Counted from the stretch's first letter, positions 31,558 to 43,809 are shown. The stretch is DNA of 44,073 bases from Caulobacterales bacterium 32-69-10 (GCA_002280485.1 NCED01000046.1:1-44073); one strand, 5' to 3'. The notes: generated by a model not told the origin, from the sequence alone. Program-made: numbers and translations.

Positions 31558-33491
31558 TTCGTTTTCGCCGGCGGTGCGGGCGCGGCGCCAGCCCCGGCCT
31601 TGCCCGGCTCAGGCAGGGCTTCGAGGCCGATGGCGGTGCGCGCCTTGTTGTAGTCGACCTTGGGCTTGATCAGATCGCGGGCGGCGTTGCGGGTGGCGAA
31701 GCCGATGTCGTCGAACAGCTGACCGCGGAAGTTGTCGCGCTGGGCCTCGATCATGGGGGCGACGGTGGCGGGCGCGACCGGCTGAATGCGATCGAGCTTG
31801 GCGACGATGTAGCCCAGCTGCGAGCCTTCGCCGATCATCACCTGGCCGGGCTTGGCGGTGAACACCTTGGTCATCAGGTCGTTGCTGTACTCGCCCTTGC
31901 CGGCGTCTTCGCGGGTGACGCCCTTGGCCGTCTCCAGCTTGGCGCCGACCGCGGCGGCGGCCTGGGCCATGGTCTGGCCCTTCTTGACCTGGGCCTCGAT
32001 GGCGTCGGCCCGGGCCTTCAGCTTCTTGCCCATCTCGGCCATGACGTAGCGCTGGGTCGCGGCGGTGCGCACCTCGTCGAGAGCGGCCAGGCCGCCGGGG
32101 AGGATCTTGTCGACGCGGACGGCGACATATTCGCCCTGGCCGAGGTCCAGCACATCGCTCTCGCCCCCCGCGGGCAGGGAGAACACCGATTCCAGCATCT
32201 TGGGCGGCAGGTTCAGCGACCGGCCGAGCAGGTCGGAGCCCTGGGCGGTGATCGGCGCCGGCGCGGCCATGGTCTCGAGATTGAGGGTCTTGGCGGCCTC
32301 GGCCATGGTGGCGCCGCCGGTGCGGGCGTCCTCGTACTTCTGGACGTCGGCGTAGACCTTCTCGGTGGCGGCGTCCTTCTTGACCTCGGCCTCGATCTTG
32401 GCGCGGACCTCATCCAGGGTCGCCTGGTGGCCCGGGTTGACCTTGGTGATCTTCAGAACCTGCAGGCCGACCGAGCCTTGCACCGGCCCAGAGACCTCAC
32501 CTGCCTTCACGGCGAAGGCGGCGTCGGCGGAGCGTTTTTCGATGGCGTCTTTGAGGAGGGTGTTGACGGCCTCGATCTGGCGGCGGGTCTGCTCGGCGGA
32601 GGCTTGGAGCTCGGCGGCGTGTTGCTCGCGAAGCTCGGCGAGCTCGGTCTGTTGGGCGGCCTGCACGAAGCTGCGGGTCTCTGGGACCGACAGGGTGTCC
32701 CTTTCAAACTCGAAGCGCTTCTGAACCGCGGCCTCATCGACCTTCAGGTTCTGGGCCACCAGGGTCGGACTGAAGCGGACCATGGTGAAGTTGCGCAGTT
32801 CGGGCTTGGTGAAGGTCGCGGCGTTTTCCTTCACATAGGCCAGAAGCTGGGCGTCCGTCGGCTGGACCGGCGGCCCGGCCAGGGCCGGGGTGAGGGTGAA
32901 CCAGCTGAAGTCGCGGCCCTCGCGGGCGTAGGCGGCGAGGCTGGCCAGATAGGTGCGCGGCACGACGAGGCCGGCGGCGATGCCCGAGATGTAGTGGGTC
33001 TGGGCGGTCTCGTCGCGCAGGACCCCCTCGAACTGCTGCTCGGTCATGCCGGCCTGGGCCAGGCGGGACTGATAGGTCGGGCGGTCGAACTTGCCGGTGA
33101 CCGGGTCGAAGAAGGCCTGGTTCTTGCGAAGCTCGCTGACCACCAGGGTGTCGGAGGGGATGATCCCGGCCTTACGGAACATCTCGGCGAAGGATTCCGA
33201 ATAGGCCAGCTGGTCGACGAGGCTCTTGTCGAGCCCGGCCTGGGCCGCCTGCTCGGCAGTGATCGGCTGGCCGTTGTTCTGCTGCTGCTCGACCTGCTTC
33301 TTGAAGGCGTCGAAGCGCTGTTTGAACGTCAGCGAGGAGATGCTGCGCGAGCCGGCCTGGACGACCGAATCCTTGATCGCGCCCGCCCCGAGCACGTCCC
33401 CGATGCCGAACACCAGGAAGCTGAGGATCAGGAGAGCGAAAATCCCCACGGCGACGGGGGATTTGGCGAAGGCGCGGATCTGGGCAAGCAT
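31554..33491 (-). CDS. ppiD: PpiD-like peptidyl-prolyl isomerase/chaperone with an atypical middle segment
   Basis: Inner-membrane-anchored periplasmic folding factor of the SurA/PpiD group. With ATG at 33489-33491 it is 645 residues: a cytosolic start MLAQIRAFAKSPVAV, one membrane helix (about 14-33, ending VFGIGDV), a SurA-like N-domain (about 45-190), then a parvulin-like region and a Pro/Ala-rich tail. Where the parvulin domain should begin, after ETRSFVQ, residues encoded by 32529-32660 are a charged coiled coil (TELAELREQHAAELQ, TRRQIEAVNTLLKDA) rather than the expected PPIase core; typical sequence returns at AAFAVKAGEVSGPVQG. Isomerase activity is therefore doubtful. The frame is open upstream to 33662, but homology starts at 33491. 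It is divergent from tpiA and overlaps trpE. Confidence 0.88.
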   Translation of the reverse strand: MLAQIRAFAKSPVAVGIFALLILSFLVFGIGDVLGAGAIKDSVVQAGSRSISSLTFKQRFDAFKKQVEQQQNNGQPITAEQAAQAGLDKSLVDQLAYSESFAEMFRKAGIIPSDTLVVSELRKNQAFFDPVTGKFDRPTYQSRLAQAGMTEQQFEGVLRDETAQTHYISGIAAGLVVPRTYLASLAAYAREGRDFSWFTLTPALAGPPVQPTDAQLLAYVKENAATFTKPELRNFTMVRFSPTLVAQNLKVDEAAVQKRFEFERDTLSVPETRSFVQAAQQTELAELREQHAAELQASAEQTRRQIEAVNTLLKDAIEKRSADAAFAVKAGEVSGPVQGSVGLQVLKITKVNPGHQATLDEVRAKIEAEVKKDAATEKVYADVQKYEDARTGGATMAEAAKTLNLETMAAPAPITAQGSDLLGRSLNLPPKMLESVFSLPAGGESDVLDLGQGEYVAVRVDKILPGGLAALDEVRTAATQRYVMAEMGKKLKARADAIEAQVKKGQTMAQAAAAVGAKLETAKGVTREDAGKGEYSNDLMTKVFTAKPGQVMIGEGSQLGYIVAKLDRIQPVAPATVAPMIEAQRDNFRGQLFDDIGFATRNAARDLIKPKVDYNKARTAIGLEALPEPGKAGAGAAPAPPAKTK

Positions 33492-33647
33492 CGCGGCGCG
33501 GAGTCCTTGTTTCTTGGCGGACCGGCGCGCGGTTCCGCAGCCGTCGGTATAGTGGAGCGTTCGCGGCATGAGCAAGGCGGCAGGCGTGACAGATGCGCCG
33601 GGGCGCCCTAGCCATGGGTCCCCTTCACACACGGAACCCCGCTTCTC

Positions 33648-34400
33648 ATGTCCTCGGTCCACCGCAAGTTCGTCGTCGGCAACTGGAAGATGAACGGCCT
33701 GGAGGGCGGGCTACAGGAGGCCCGGGCCCTGGCCGAGGCCCTGGCCGCCCAACCGGCGGCGGCCCGCACGGGCCTTTGCCCGCCGGCCACCCTGATCGCG
33801 CCCCTGGCCCAGGCCCTGGCCGGAACGGCGGTCGAGGTCGGGGGGCAGGACTGCCACGCCAAGGCGAGCGGCGCCTTCACCGGCGACGTCAGCGCCCCGA
33901 TGCTGGCGGCGGCGGGGGCGACCCTGGTCATCCTCGGCCATTCCGAGCGCCGCGCCGGCCATGGCGAGACCGACGCCGACGTGGCCGCCAAGGTCGAGGC
34001 GGCGCTTGCCGCCGGGCTGGAGCCCATCATCTGCGTCGGCGAGAGCCTGGAGGAGCGCAAGGCCGGCCAGGCCTTGGCCCGCGTCCGCGAGCAGTTGACC
34101 GGTTCGCTGTCCGCCGCCCTCAAGGGCCGCGCCTTCTCGGTCGCCTACGAGCCGATTTGGGCCATCGGCACCGGCCTGACCCCGACCTTGGCGGAGATCG
34201 AAGAGGTCCATGCCGAGGCCCGCCGCACCCTGCGCGACCTGCTGGGCGAGGACGGCGGGGCGAACATCCTCTATGGCGGCTCGGTCAAGCCGGACAACGC
34301 CCAGGCCATACTGAACGCGGCCGAGGTCGGCGGCGCCCTGGTCGGCGGCGCGTCCCTGAAGTGCGCCGACTTCCTGCCGATCGTGCGGGCGGCGGGGTAG
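33648..34400 (+). CDS. tpiA: triose-phosphate isomerase
   Basis: Interconverts glyceraldehyde 3-phosphate and dihydroxyacetone phosphate. The 250-residue protein is complete, with catalytic Lys14 (GNWKMNG), His98 (ILGHSERR) and Glu168 (AYEPIWAIGTG), and the phosphate-binding loop YGGSVKPDN and GGASLK. ATG 33648 starts MSSVHRKFVV. It is divergent from ppiD across 156 nt. The secG gene follows after 115 nt, in the tpiA-secG-pyrG order usual for alphaproteobacteria. Confidence 0.97.
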   Translation: MSSVHRKFVVGNWKMNGLEGGLQEARALAEALAAQPAAARTGLCPPATLIAPLAQALAGTAVEVGGQDCHAKASGAFTGDVSAPMLAAAGATLVILGHSERRAGHGETDADVAAKVEAALAAGLEPIICVGESLEERKAGQALARVREQLTGSLSAALKGRAFSVAYEPIWAIGTGLTPTLAEIEEVHAEARRTLRDLLGEDGGANILYGGSVKPDNAQAILNAAEVGGALVGGASLKCADFLPIVRAAG

Positions 34401-34515
34401 GGGCCGCGGTCGGCGTCCTCGACTTCCCCCACCGCATGATGCTACAGCGCGCGCTTGCCTGGGGTCCGTTTAGGTCCCACATCCCGCTCAGTTCGAAACG
34501 AAGTCGCACACCGCC

Positions 34516-37428
<2,913 letters not shown>

Positions 37429-37529
37429 CCCACAACTTAGCGCGGAGTGGGCTGAGGATTTAACCCCGTTCCTCGCCTGTCAGCCGAACCGTTTGGACCC
37501 GGACGCCGCGGGCCTCCAAACCTGTTCTC

Positions 37530-38021
37530 ATGAGCGACTCACCCGCCCCCGCCGCCGTCTACATCGCCACCAGCGGCCGAGGAGGCCTGCTCTATGTCGG
37601 GGTGGCGAGGCGGCTGGGGCGCAGGATGGCCGACCATCGGGACGGGGCCTTCCCGGGCTTTCCCAAGGTGTTCGGCTGCACGCGCCTGGTGTGGTTCGAG
37701 CAGCACCCGAGCCTCGACGCCGCCATCGAGCGCGAACGCGCCCTGAGGGCCTGGAAGAAGACCTGGAAACTGCGGATGATCGAGGCCGCCAACCCGGAGT
37801 GGCGCGACCTCGCTGAAGGGTGGCCCTGCGAGGCGGACGCCCCTAGCGCAGCAGCGGCTCCAGCGCCGCCCGCGCGGCGTCCTTCAGATCGGGCCGCTTC
37901 AGCGCCAGAGCCACGTTCGCCCGAAGCCAGCCGATCTTATCGCCGCAATCATACGTGGTCCCCTCGTACTCAAGGGCGTGGAAGGCTTGTGTCTTCATCA
38001 GGCGGGCCATGGCGTCAGTGA
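37530..38021 (+). CDS. GIY-YIG domain protein with a read-through tail over galU
   Basis: Small UvrC/URI-type nuclease-fold protein of unknown role, similar to the widespread YhbQ-like single-domain proteins. The domain occupies about residues 9-97: AVYIATSG and LLYVGVARRLGRRM (GIY and YIG strands, with Tyr11, Tyr22 and Arg31/32), then CTRLVWFEQH, DAAIERERALRAWKKTWK and IEAANPEWRDL. Family members normally end near NPEWRDLxxxW. Here the frame continues about 60 more residues of low-complexity Ser/Arg/Pro sequence, overlapping galU on the opposite strand by 179 bases (37843-38021). The tail is probably not a functional domain; a stop codon near 37835 may have been lost. Confidence 0.8.
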   Translation: MSDSPAPAAVYIATSGRGGLLYVGVARRLGRRMADHRDGAFPGFPKVFGCTRLVWFEQHPSLDAAIERERALRAWKKTWKLRMIEAANPEWRDLAEGWPCEADAPSAAAAPAPPARRPSDRAASAPEPRSPEASRSYRRNHTWSPRTQGRGRLVSSSGGPWRQ

Positions 38022-38715
38022 GCTGAATCTCGCCGCCGGCGCCGCGCTCCCTGGCCGCCAGGGCCTCGAAGATCTCGGGGTTGAGGACGTAGCGGCCCGA
38101 GATGAACAGGTTCGACGGCTCGGTTCCCGCGGCCGGCTTCTCGACCATGCCGGTCATCCGGCGCAGGCGCCCCTCGGGACCCTCCATGGCCACGATGCCG
38201 TACTGGTGCGCCATGCCGGGCGGGCAGGGCTCGACCACAACGATGTTGTCGCCCCCGGTCTGTTCATAGGCCGCCAGCGCCTGGGCCGTGGCGCCGGGCT
38301 CGGCGTCCATGATCATGTCGGGCAGCAGCACCGCGAAGGGCTCGTCGCCGATGATATCCCGGGCGCACCATACCGCATGGCCTAGGCCCAGCGGGTTCAT
38401 CTGGCGCACGTAGGAGATCTCGCCCTCCTTGGGCAGGTCGGCGACGATCTGGTCCAAAAGGGCGGTCTTGCCCTTGGCGCGCAGGGTCTCCTCCAACTCG
38501 ACGTGGTGGTCGAAGTAGTCCTCCATCGCCGACTTGCCGCGCCCGGTGACCAGGACGAAGTGCTCGATCCCGGCGGCCCTGGCTTCGGCCAGCACCCAGT
38601 GGATCAGCGGCCGGTCGACCACCGTCAGCATCTCCTTGGCCACGGTCTTGGCGGCCGGAAGCATGCGGGTGCCGAGGCCGGCGACGGGAAGAACCGCCTT
38701 GCGAACGCGCTTCAT
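37843..38715 (-). CDS. galU: UTP-glucose-1-phosphate uridylyltransferase
   Basis: Makes UDP-glucose for polysaccharide and lipopolysaccharide synthesis from glucose 1-phosphate, the product expected of the phosphoglucomutase encoded at 42307. With ATG at 38713-38715 it is 290 residues: AVLPVAGLGTRMLPAAKTVAKEM nucleotide-binding start, GLGHAVWCARDIIGDEPFAVLLPD, MVEKPAAG, GRYVLNPEIFEAL and YDCGDKIGWLRANV. Upstream in-frame codons (to 38736) lack homology. glmS lies 48 nt upstream on the same strand, so the two may be co-transcribed. Confidence 0.96.
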   Translation of the reverse strand: MKRVRKAVLPVAGLGTRMLPAAKTVAKEMLTVVDRPLIHWVLAEARAAGIEHFVLVTGRGKSAMEDYFDHHVELEETLRAKGKTALLDQIVADLPKEGEISYVRQMNPLGLGHAVWCARDIIGDEPFAVLLPDMIMDAEPGATAQALAAYEQTGGDNIVVVEPCPPGMAHQYGIVAMEGPEGRLRRMTGMVEKPAAGTEPSNLFISGRYVLNPEIFEALAARERGAGGEIQLTDAMARLMKTQAFHALEYEGTTYDCGDKIGWLRANVALALKRPDLKDAARAALEPLLR

Positions 38716-38763
38716 GGGACTCCTTGGGATCAGCAACTCGCCTTCGTCTCTACGACGGAAGTC

Positions 38764-40518
38764 TCACTCAACGGTGACGGATTTGGCGAGGTTGCGCGGC
38801 TGGTCCACGTCCGTGCCTTTTTGCACGGCGGTATGGTAGGCGAGCAGCTGGATCGGGACCGCATAGACCATCGGCGCGATGATCGGATCGCACGGCGGGA
38901 CCAGCACCACCTTGTTGGCCGCGTGCGCACTGGCCCCGCCGCCTTCGTCGGTGATCAGGATGATCGGCGAGCCGCCCCGGGCCGCCACCTCCTGCAGGTT
39001 GGAGAGGGTCTTCTCCAGGAGCTCGCCGGACGGGGCGATCACCACCACCGGCATGTGTTCGTCGACGAGGGCCAAGGGGCCGTGCTTGAGCTCTCCGGCC
39101 GCATAACCTTCTGCGTGTATATAGCTGAGTTCCTTCAGCTTCAGCGCCCCTTCCAGGGCGATGGGATAGAAGGGGCCGCGTCCCAGGTAGAGCACGTCGC
39201 GGGCGCGGCTGAGGTCGCCGCTCAGCGCCCGGATCGCATCCTCGCGCTGCAGGGTCTCGGCGATCAGGCGCGGGGCCTCCATCAGCACCTGCACCAGGCG
39301 GGCGGTTGCGGCGTCGTCGATCCGGCCGCGGGCGTGCCCGATCTCCGGCCCGGCGTGGGTCGGCCACATCCGGTCGGCTTCCCGGGCCATGGACGACTGG
39401 TGGGAATTGACCACCGCGGCGGTGGGCAGCCCTTGCGCCTTGCACCAGCGCAGCGCCGCCAGGGTGTCGGCGGTCTCGCCCGATTGGGATATGGCCAGGG
39501 CGAGCGTCCCAGGGACCACCGCCGGCTCGCGGTAGCGGAACTCTGAGGCGATCTCGACGTCGACCGGCAGGCCGGCCAGGCGCTCGAACAGGTACTTGGC
39601 GGTCAAGCCGGCGAAATAGGCGGTGCCGCAGGCCACGATCTGGATGCGCGGGATGGCGGCGAAGTCGAAGCCGTCGGGGGCGCTGGCCCGGCCCGTCACC
39701 GGATCGAGATAGGCCGAGAGCGTGTGCTGGATCGCGTCCGGCTGCTCATGGATCTCCTTTTCCATGAAGTGGCGGTAGTTGCCCTTCTCGACCAGGGCGG
39801 CGGAGGCGGCGACCTGGTGCCGTGCGCGCCGCACCGCCGCGCCGGTCGCGTCGAACACCTGGGCTCCGGCGTGGTCGATGGCCACGTAGTCGCCTTCGTC
39901 GAGGTAGGCGACGGACTGGGTGAACGGGCCGACCGCGAGCGCATCCGAGCCGATGAACATCTCGCCTTCGCCGTAGCCGACCACCAGCGGGCTGCCCCGG
40001 CGGGCGCCCATCACCAGGGCGTCCCGCCCCTCGACGAGGACCGCCAGGGCGTAAGCGCCCTCAAGCTTGTCCAGCGTGGCCTTGAAGGCCGCCAGGGGCT
40101 CAGCGCCGCTTTCGAGCGCCTCGTCGAGCAGGTGGGCGATCACTTCGGTGTCGGTCTCGCTTTCAAAGCTATGGCCGGCGGCGACGAGGCCAGCCTTCAG
40201 CGCGGCGAAGTTCTCGATGATGCCGTTGTGGACCACAGCCACCCGGCCGGCCCGGTGCGGGTGAGCGTTACGTTCGGCGGGCACGCCATGGGTGGCCCAG
40301 CGGGTATGGCCGATGCCAACCGAGCCGCCGATGGGCTCCTGCGCCAGCCGCTCCTCGAGGGCGCGGATCTTGCCCTTGGCCCGGCGGCGGTCCAGGCGGC
40401 CGGCGTCCAGGGTGGCGATACCGGCAGAGTCATAGCCGCGGTACTCCAGCCGCTTGAGGCTCTCGAGCAGCCTGTCCGCCACGGGCCTGATCCCGACGAT
40501 GCCGATGATGCCGCACAT
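38764..40518 (-). CDS. glmS: glucosamine-6-phosphate synthase, apparently missing about 22 residues
   Basis: Converts fructose 6-phosphate and glutamine to glucosamine 6-phosphate, first committed step to UDP-GlcNAc. It has the N-terminal glutaminase (nucleophile Cys2 in MCGIIGIVG, GHTRWATHG, HNGIIENF), then two SIS isomerase domains (SQSGETADTLAALRW; LKELSYIHAEGYAAGELKHG) and the C-terminal NLAKSVTVE with the catalytic Lys. At 584 residues it is short of the usual 606 or so. After WPTHAGPEIG (residue 394, ending at 39337 on this strand) the sequence jumps to HARGRIDD; the conserved VASTKAFT block that helps bind the sugar phosphate is absent. The loss is in frame. As read, isomerase activity should be impaired. 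Divergent from glmM. Confidence 0.95.
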   Translation of the reverse strand: MCGIIGIVGIRPVADRLLESLKRLEYRGYDSAGIATLDAGRLDRRRAKGKIRALEERLAQEPIGGSVGIGHTRWATHGVPAERNAHPHRAGRVAVVHNGIIENFAALKAGLVAAGHSFESETDTEVIAHLLDEALESGAEPLAAFKATLDKLEGAYALAVLVEGRDALVMGARRGSPLVVGYGEGEMFIGSDALAVGPFTQSVAYLDEGDYVAIDHAGAQVFDATGAAVRRARHQVAASAALVEKGNYRHFMEKEIHEQPDAIQHTLSAYLDPVTGRASAPDGFDFAAIPRIQIVACGTAYFAGLTAKYLFERLAGLPVDVEIASEFRYREPAVVPGTLALAISQSGETADTLAALRWCKAQGLPTAAVVNSHQSSMAREADRMWPTHAGPEIGHARGRIDDAATARLVQVLMEAPRLIAETLQREDAIRALSGDLSRARDVLYLGRGPFYPIALEGALKLKELSYIHAEGYAAGELKHGPLALVDEHMPVVVIAPSGELLEKTLSNLQEVAARGGSPIILITDEGGGASAHAANKVVLVPPCDPIIAPMVYAVPIQLLAYHTAVQKGTDVDQPRNLAKSVTVE

Positions 40519-40628
40519 GATTCGGTCCGTAGCCCCCGTGTCCGGCCGCGCTTTAGCACTCTCGAAGGGCGCGGAGGGTAAACTCCGATTTCGATTCGTT
40601 TCCCATGTCAGCCATCCACGGAGTAATC

Positions 40629-42023
40629 ATGGCGCGAGACGGCGGCGAGAGACCGATGGGCAAGCCTGAACCTGTGAAGCGCGGCTATTTCGGAACCGAC
40701 GGGATCAGGGGACGGGCCAACACCCATCCGATGACCGCCGAGGTCGCCCTGCGCGTGGGCCTGGCCGCGGGCAAGCTGTTCCGCCGCGACCCGGACCGCC
40801 GCCACCTCGTGGTCATCGGCAAGGACACCCGCCTGTCTGGCTATATGATCGAGCCGGCCCTGGTGGCGGGTTTCGCGTCCGTCGGCATGGATGTGCGCCT
40901 GTTCGGGCCGCTGCCGACCCCGGCGGTGGCGATGATGACCCGCTCCATGCGCGCCGACCTCGGCGTCATGGTCTCGGCCTCGCACAACGACTTCGCCGAC
41001 AACGGCATCAAGCTGTTCGGCCCCGATGGCTACAAGCTCTCCGACAGCCGGGAAGCCCAGATCGAGGCCCTGATGGACGAGGGCCTGCAGGAGGGGCTCG
41101 CCGAGCCCCGGGCCCTGGGCCGCGTGCAGCGGATCGACGACGCCCAGGCCCGCTATGTCGAGATCGCCAAGGCGACCTATCCGCGCCACCTGACCCTCGC
41201 CGGCCTGCGCATCGTCATCGATTGCGCCAACGGCGCCGCCTACAAGGTCGCGCCCACCGCCCTCTACGAGCTGGGCGCCGAGGTCATCCCTGTCGGCGTC
41301 TCGCCCAACGGGACCAACATCAACGAGGAATGCGGCTCCACCCATCCCCAGGCCATGGCCCGGGCGGTGAAGGAATACCGCGCCGACATCGGCATCGCCC
41401 TAGACGGCGACGCCGACCGGCTGGTGATCTGCGACGAGCGCGGGACCGTCGTCGACGGCGACCAGATCATGGCCATCATCGCCAGCAACTGGGCCGCCGA
41501 AGGCCGGCTCAAGGGCGGCGGCGTCGTGGCCACAGTCATGTCCAATCTGGGGCTGGAGCGGTTCCTGACCGAGAAGGGGCTTAAGCTGGAGCGCACGGCC
41601 GTCGGCGACCGCTACGTCATGGAGCGCATGCGCTCGGGCGGCTTCAACCTCGGCGGCGAGGCCTCTGGCCACATCATCCTGTCGGACGTCTCCACCACGG
41701 GCGACGGCCTAATCGCCGCCCTGCAGGTGCTGGCGGTGATGGTCCAGTCGGGCAAGCCGATGAGTTCGCTGGCCCGCCAATATGAGCCCGCGCCGCAGAA
41801 GATGGAGAACGTGCGCTTCAAGGGCGGCGAGCCGCTCAAGAACGCCGGCGTCTGCGCCGCCATCGCCGACGCCGAGGCGCGCCTCAACGGTTCCGGCCGT
41901 GTCCTGGTCCGCGCCTCGGGCACCGAGCCCCTGATTCGCATCATGGCCGAGGGCGACGACGAGGGCCTGATCGATCAGGTCATCAAGGATATCGCCGGCA
42001 AGGTCCGCGAGGCGGCCGCCTGA
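40629..42023 (+). CDS. glmM: phosphoglucosamine mutase
   Basis: Interconverts glucosamine 6-phosphate and glucosamine 1-phosphate, the step after GlmS. It has [19 protein letters not shown], the phosphoserine loop [16 protein letters not shown] (Ser118 from ATG 40629), metal loop ALDGDADR, sugar loop GGEASGHI and phosphate-binding [12 protein letters not shown]. Start choice: ATG 40629 has GGAG (40619-40622) at good spacing, giving 464 residues; ATG 40656 gives 455, closer to the usual 445-450 but with a weaker ribosome site; 40605 is also open. The divergent glmS/glmM gap (about 110 nt) shows no ribozyme or riboswitch-like fold. Confidence 0.96.
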   Translation: MARDGGERPMGKPEPVKRGYFGTDGIRGRANTHPMTAEVALRVGLAAGKLFRRDPDRRHLVVIGKDTRLSGYMIEPALVAGFASVGMDVRLFGPLPTPAVAMMTRSMRADLGVMVSASHNDFADNGIKLFGPDGYKLSDSREAQIEALMDEGLQEGLAEPRALGRVQRIDDAQARYVEIAKATYPRHLTLAGLRIVIDCANGAAYKVAPTALYELGAEVIPVGVSPNGTNINEECGSTHPQAMARAVKEYRADIGIALDGDADRLVICDERGTVVDGDQIMAIIASNWAAEGRLKGGGVVATVMSNLGLERFLTEKGLKLERTAVGDRYVMERMRSGGFNLGGEASGHIILSDVSTTGDGLIAALQVLAVMVQSGKPMSSLARQYEPAPQKMENVRFKGGEPLKNAGVCAAIADAEARLNGSGRVLVRASGTEPLIRIMAEGDDEGLIDQVIKDIAGKVREAAA

Positions 42024-42106
42024 ACCGTCCAGCCGCTCGACGCCGGCGCGGGAACCAGCGGTCCCGTTAACGGTTGTCCCACTGCGACGGCGAGCGGATG
42101 GGCGGG

Positions 42107-42298
42107 ATGAGACGGAATTACCCTCGGACCCAGCCTTTGTTGGTGCGCAGTCCTGACCCCCTGCCGCGCTGGGTGCGCCTCGCCGCCGTGTGGTCGGCGG
42201 TGGCCGTCGCCCTGGTTCTGCTGTCCCGGGCCATGACGGTCGCCGGCATCGACGACCCGGGTCCGCCGCCCATGGTCGTCGCCCAAGTCGCGCCCTAG
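42107..42298 (+). CDS. small hypothetical single-pass membrane protein
   Basis: A 63-residue ORF in the gap between glmM and pgm. It has a basic N-terminus (MRRNYPRTQPLLVR), one hydrophobic helix (about 24-41, AAVWSAVAVALVLLS) and a short Pro-rich tail. The frame is open upstream to ATG 42074, but the segment before 42107 looks non-coding. No family recognised and no strong Shine-Dalgarno, though codon use is consistent with a gene. It may be a tail-anchored-like or small regulatory membrane protein; function unknown. Confidence 0.5.
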   Translation: MRRNYPRTQPLLVRSPDPLPRWVRLAAVWSAVAVALVLLSRAMTVAGIDDPGPPPMVVAQVAP

Positions 42299-42306
42299 CC
42301 CGCGCC

Positions 42307-43809
42307 CTAGATTTCCTGATTGTAGGCGCCGACCTCGGGCCGCTTGCCCAGGCGCGGCTTCACTTCCTTATGGAACAGGGCCCGCATGTCGTCGGCCGAC
42401 TGCATGCTCTCGACCACGACGACCAGCTCCGGCTTGTTGGACGAGGCGCGCACGAGCACCCACGAGCCGTCCTCCAGAGTGACGCGTACGCCGTTGACGG
42501 TGACCAGGTCGCGGATTCTGCGTCCCAGGATCGAGCCGCCGGAAGCGGCCAGGGCTTCGTAGTCGGCGACGATGTCGTCCACCACGCCGTACTTGGTCTC
42601 GTCGGCGCAGTGGGGGCTCATGGTCAGGGAGGTGAAGGCGACGGGCAGGGCCTTCTTGAGTTCGGAAAGCCTCTTGCCCGGATTGCGGTCGAGCATGCCG
42701 AGCACCGCCGCGGCCGCCACCAGCCCGTCATCGTAGCCGCGGCCGTAGGGGGCGTTGAAGAAGAAATGGCCGGACTTCTCGAAGCCGGCCAGGGCGCCGA
42801 GTTCGGCGGTCTTGCGCTTGATGTAGCTGTGGCCGGTCTTCCAGTAGACCGTCTTGGCTCCATTGGCCTTGAGGATTGAATCGGTTGCGTAAAGTCCGGT
42901 CGACTTCACGTCGACGATGAAGGTCGAGCCCGGGTGCAGGGCCGACAGGTCGCGGGCCAGCATCAGCCCGATCTTGTCGGCGAAGATCTCCTCGCCCTCG
43001 TCGTCCACCACCCCGCAGCGGTCGCCGTCGCCGTCGAAGCCGAGGGCCAGATCGGCGCCCTCGCGGATGACGGTCTCAGCCATCGCGTGCAGCATCTCGT
43101 GGTCTTCGGGGTTCGGGTTGTACTTGGGGAAGGTGTAGTCGAGGTCCACGTCCATCGGGATCACCTCGGCCCCCATCCGCCGCAGGGCCTCGGGGGCGAA
43201 GGCGCCCGCCGTGCCGTTGCCGCAGGCGCAGACCACGCGCAGCCTGCGGTTCAGGGTCAGCCCGGCCGAGACGTCGGCGATATAGCGTTCCATCACCCCC
43301 TCGACCCGGGTGAGCTTTCCGCCGGAACGTTCGACGCCGGCTCCGGAAAGCACGATTTCCTTCAGCCGGCCCATCTCGTCGGGACCGAAGGTGAGGGGCT
43401 TTTGCGCGCCCATCTTCACCCCGGTCCAGCCGTTCTCGTTGTGGCTGGCGGTGACCATGGCGACGCAGGGCGCGTCGAGATCGAACTGGGCGAAATAGGC
43501 CATCGGCGACAGCGCGAGGCCGATATCCAGCACCTCGCAGCCGGCGCTCATCAGGCCCAGGGTCAGGGCCTGCTTCACGGCCAGCGAATAGGCGCGGAAG
43601 TCGTGGCCCACGGCGATGCGCGGCCGAACCCCGATCTCGTGGATATAGGTCCCGAGGCCGAGGCCGAGCGCCTGGACGCCAAGGAGGTTGATCTCCTTGT
43701 CCAGGATCCAGCGCGCGTCGTACTCCCGAAACCCCGTCGGCTTGACGAGCGCGGTGGTCTCGAAGGCCAGGGTGTTGGGGACGATATCGACGCGGGGGGG
43801 CAGGGGCAT
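42307..43809 (-). CDS. phosphomannomutase/phosphoglucomutase
   Basis: Alpha-D-phosphohexomutase superfamily enzyme interconverting 1- and 6-phosphates of glucose or mannose; its glucose 1-phosphate would feed GalU. The 500-residue protein is complete: REYDARW near the N-terminus, active-site phosphoserine Ser122 in TASHNENGWTG, metal loop GFDGDGDRCGVVDD (Asp259, 261, 263), sugar-specificity loop GFEKSGHFFF and phosphate-binding RASSNKPELVV. The long form with the ESM-like loop replaced by EKSGH fits the PMM/PGM (AlgC/ManB) type better than GlmM. The - strand stop lies 8 nt from the convergent small gene. Confidence 0.93.
   Translation of the reverse strand: MPLPPRVDIVPNTLAFETTALVKPTGFREYDARWILDKEINLLGVQALGLGLGTYIHEIGVRPRIAVGHDFRAYSLAVKQALTLGLMSAGCEVLDIGLALSPMAYFAQFDLDAPCVAMVTASHNENGWTGVKMGAQKPLTFGPDEMGRLKEIVLSGAGVERSGGKLTRVEGVMERYIADVSAGLTLNRRLRVVCACGNGTAGAFAPEALRRMGAEVIPMDVDLDYTFPKYNPNPEDHEMLHAMAETVIREGADLALGFDGDGDRCGVVDDEGEEIFADKIGLMLARDLSALHPGSTFIVDVKSTGLYATDSILKANGAKTVYWKTGHSYIKRKTAELGALAGFEKSGHFFFNAPYGRGYDDGLVAAAAVLGMLDRNPGKRLSELKKALPVAFTSLTMSPHCADETKYGVVDDIVADYEALAASGGSILGRRIRDLVTVNGVRVTLEDGSWVLVRASSNKPELVVVVESMQSADDMRALFHKEVKPRLGKRPEVGAYNQEI

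Noticed and set aside
34401..34515. Possible tRNA or small RNA between tpiA and secG
   Set aside because: No cloverleaf arms, T-loop or CCA-type end can be drawn; it looks like an ordinary leader.
40519..40628. Possible glmS ribozyme or riboswitch in the glmS/glmM gap
   Set aside because: The gap is only 110 bases between divergent genes and I see no glmS-ribozyme core or comparable fold; such ribozymes are typical of Gram-positives.
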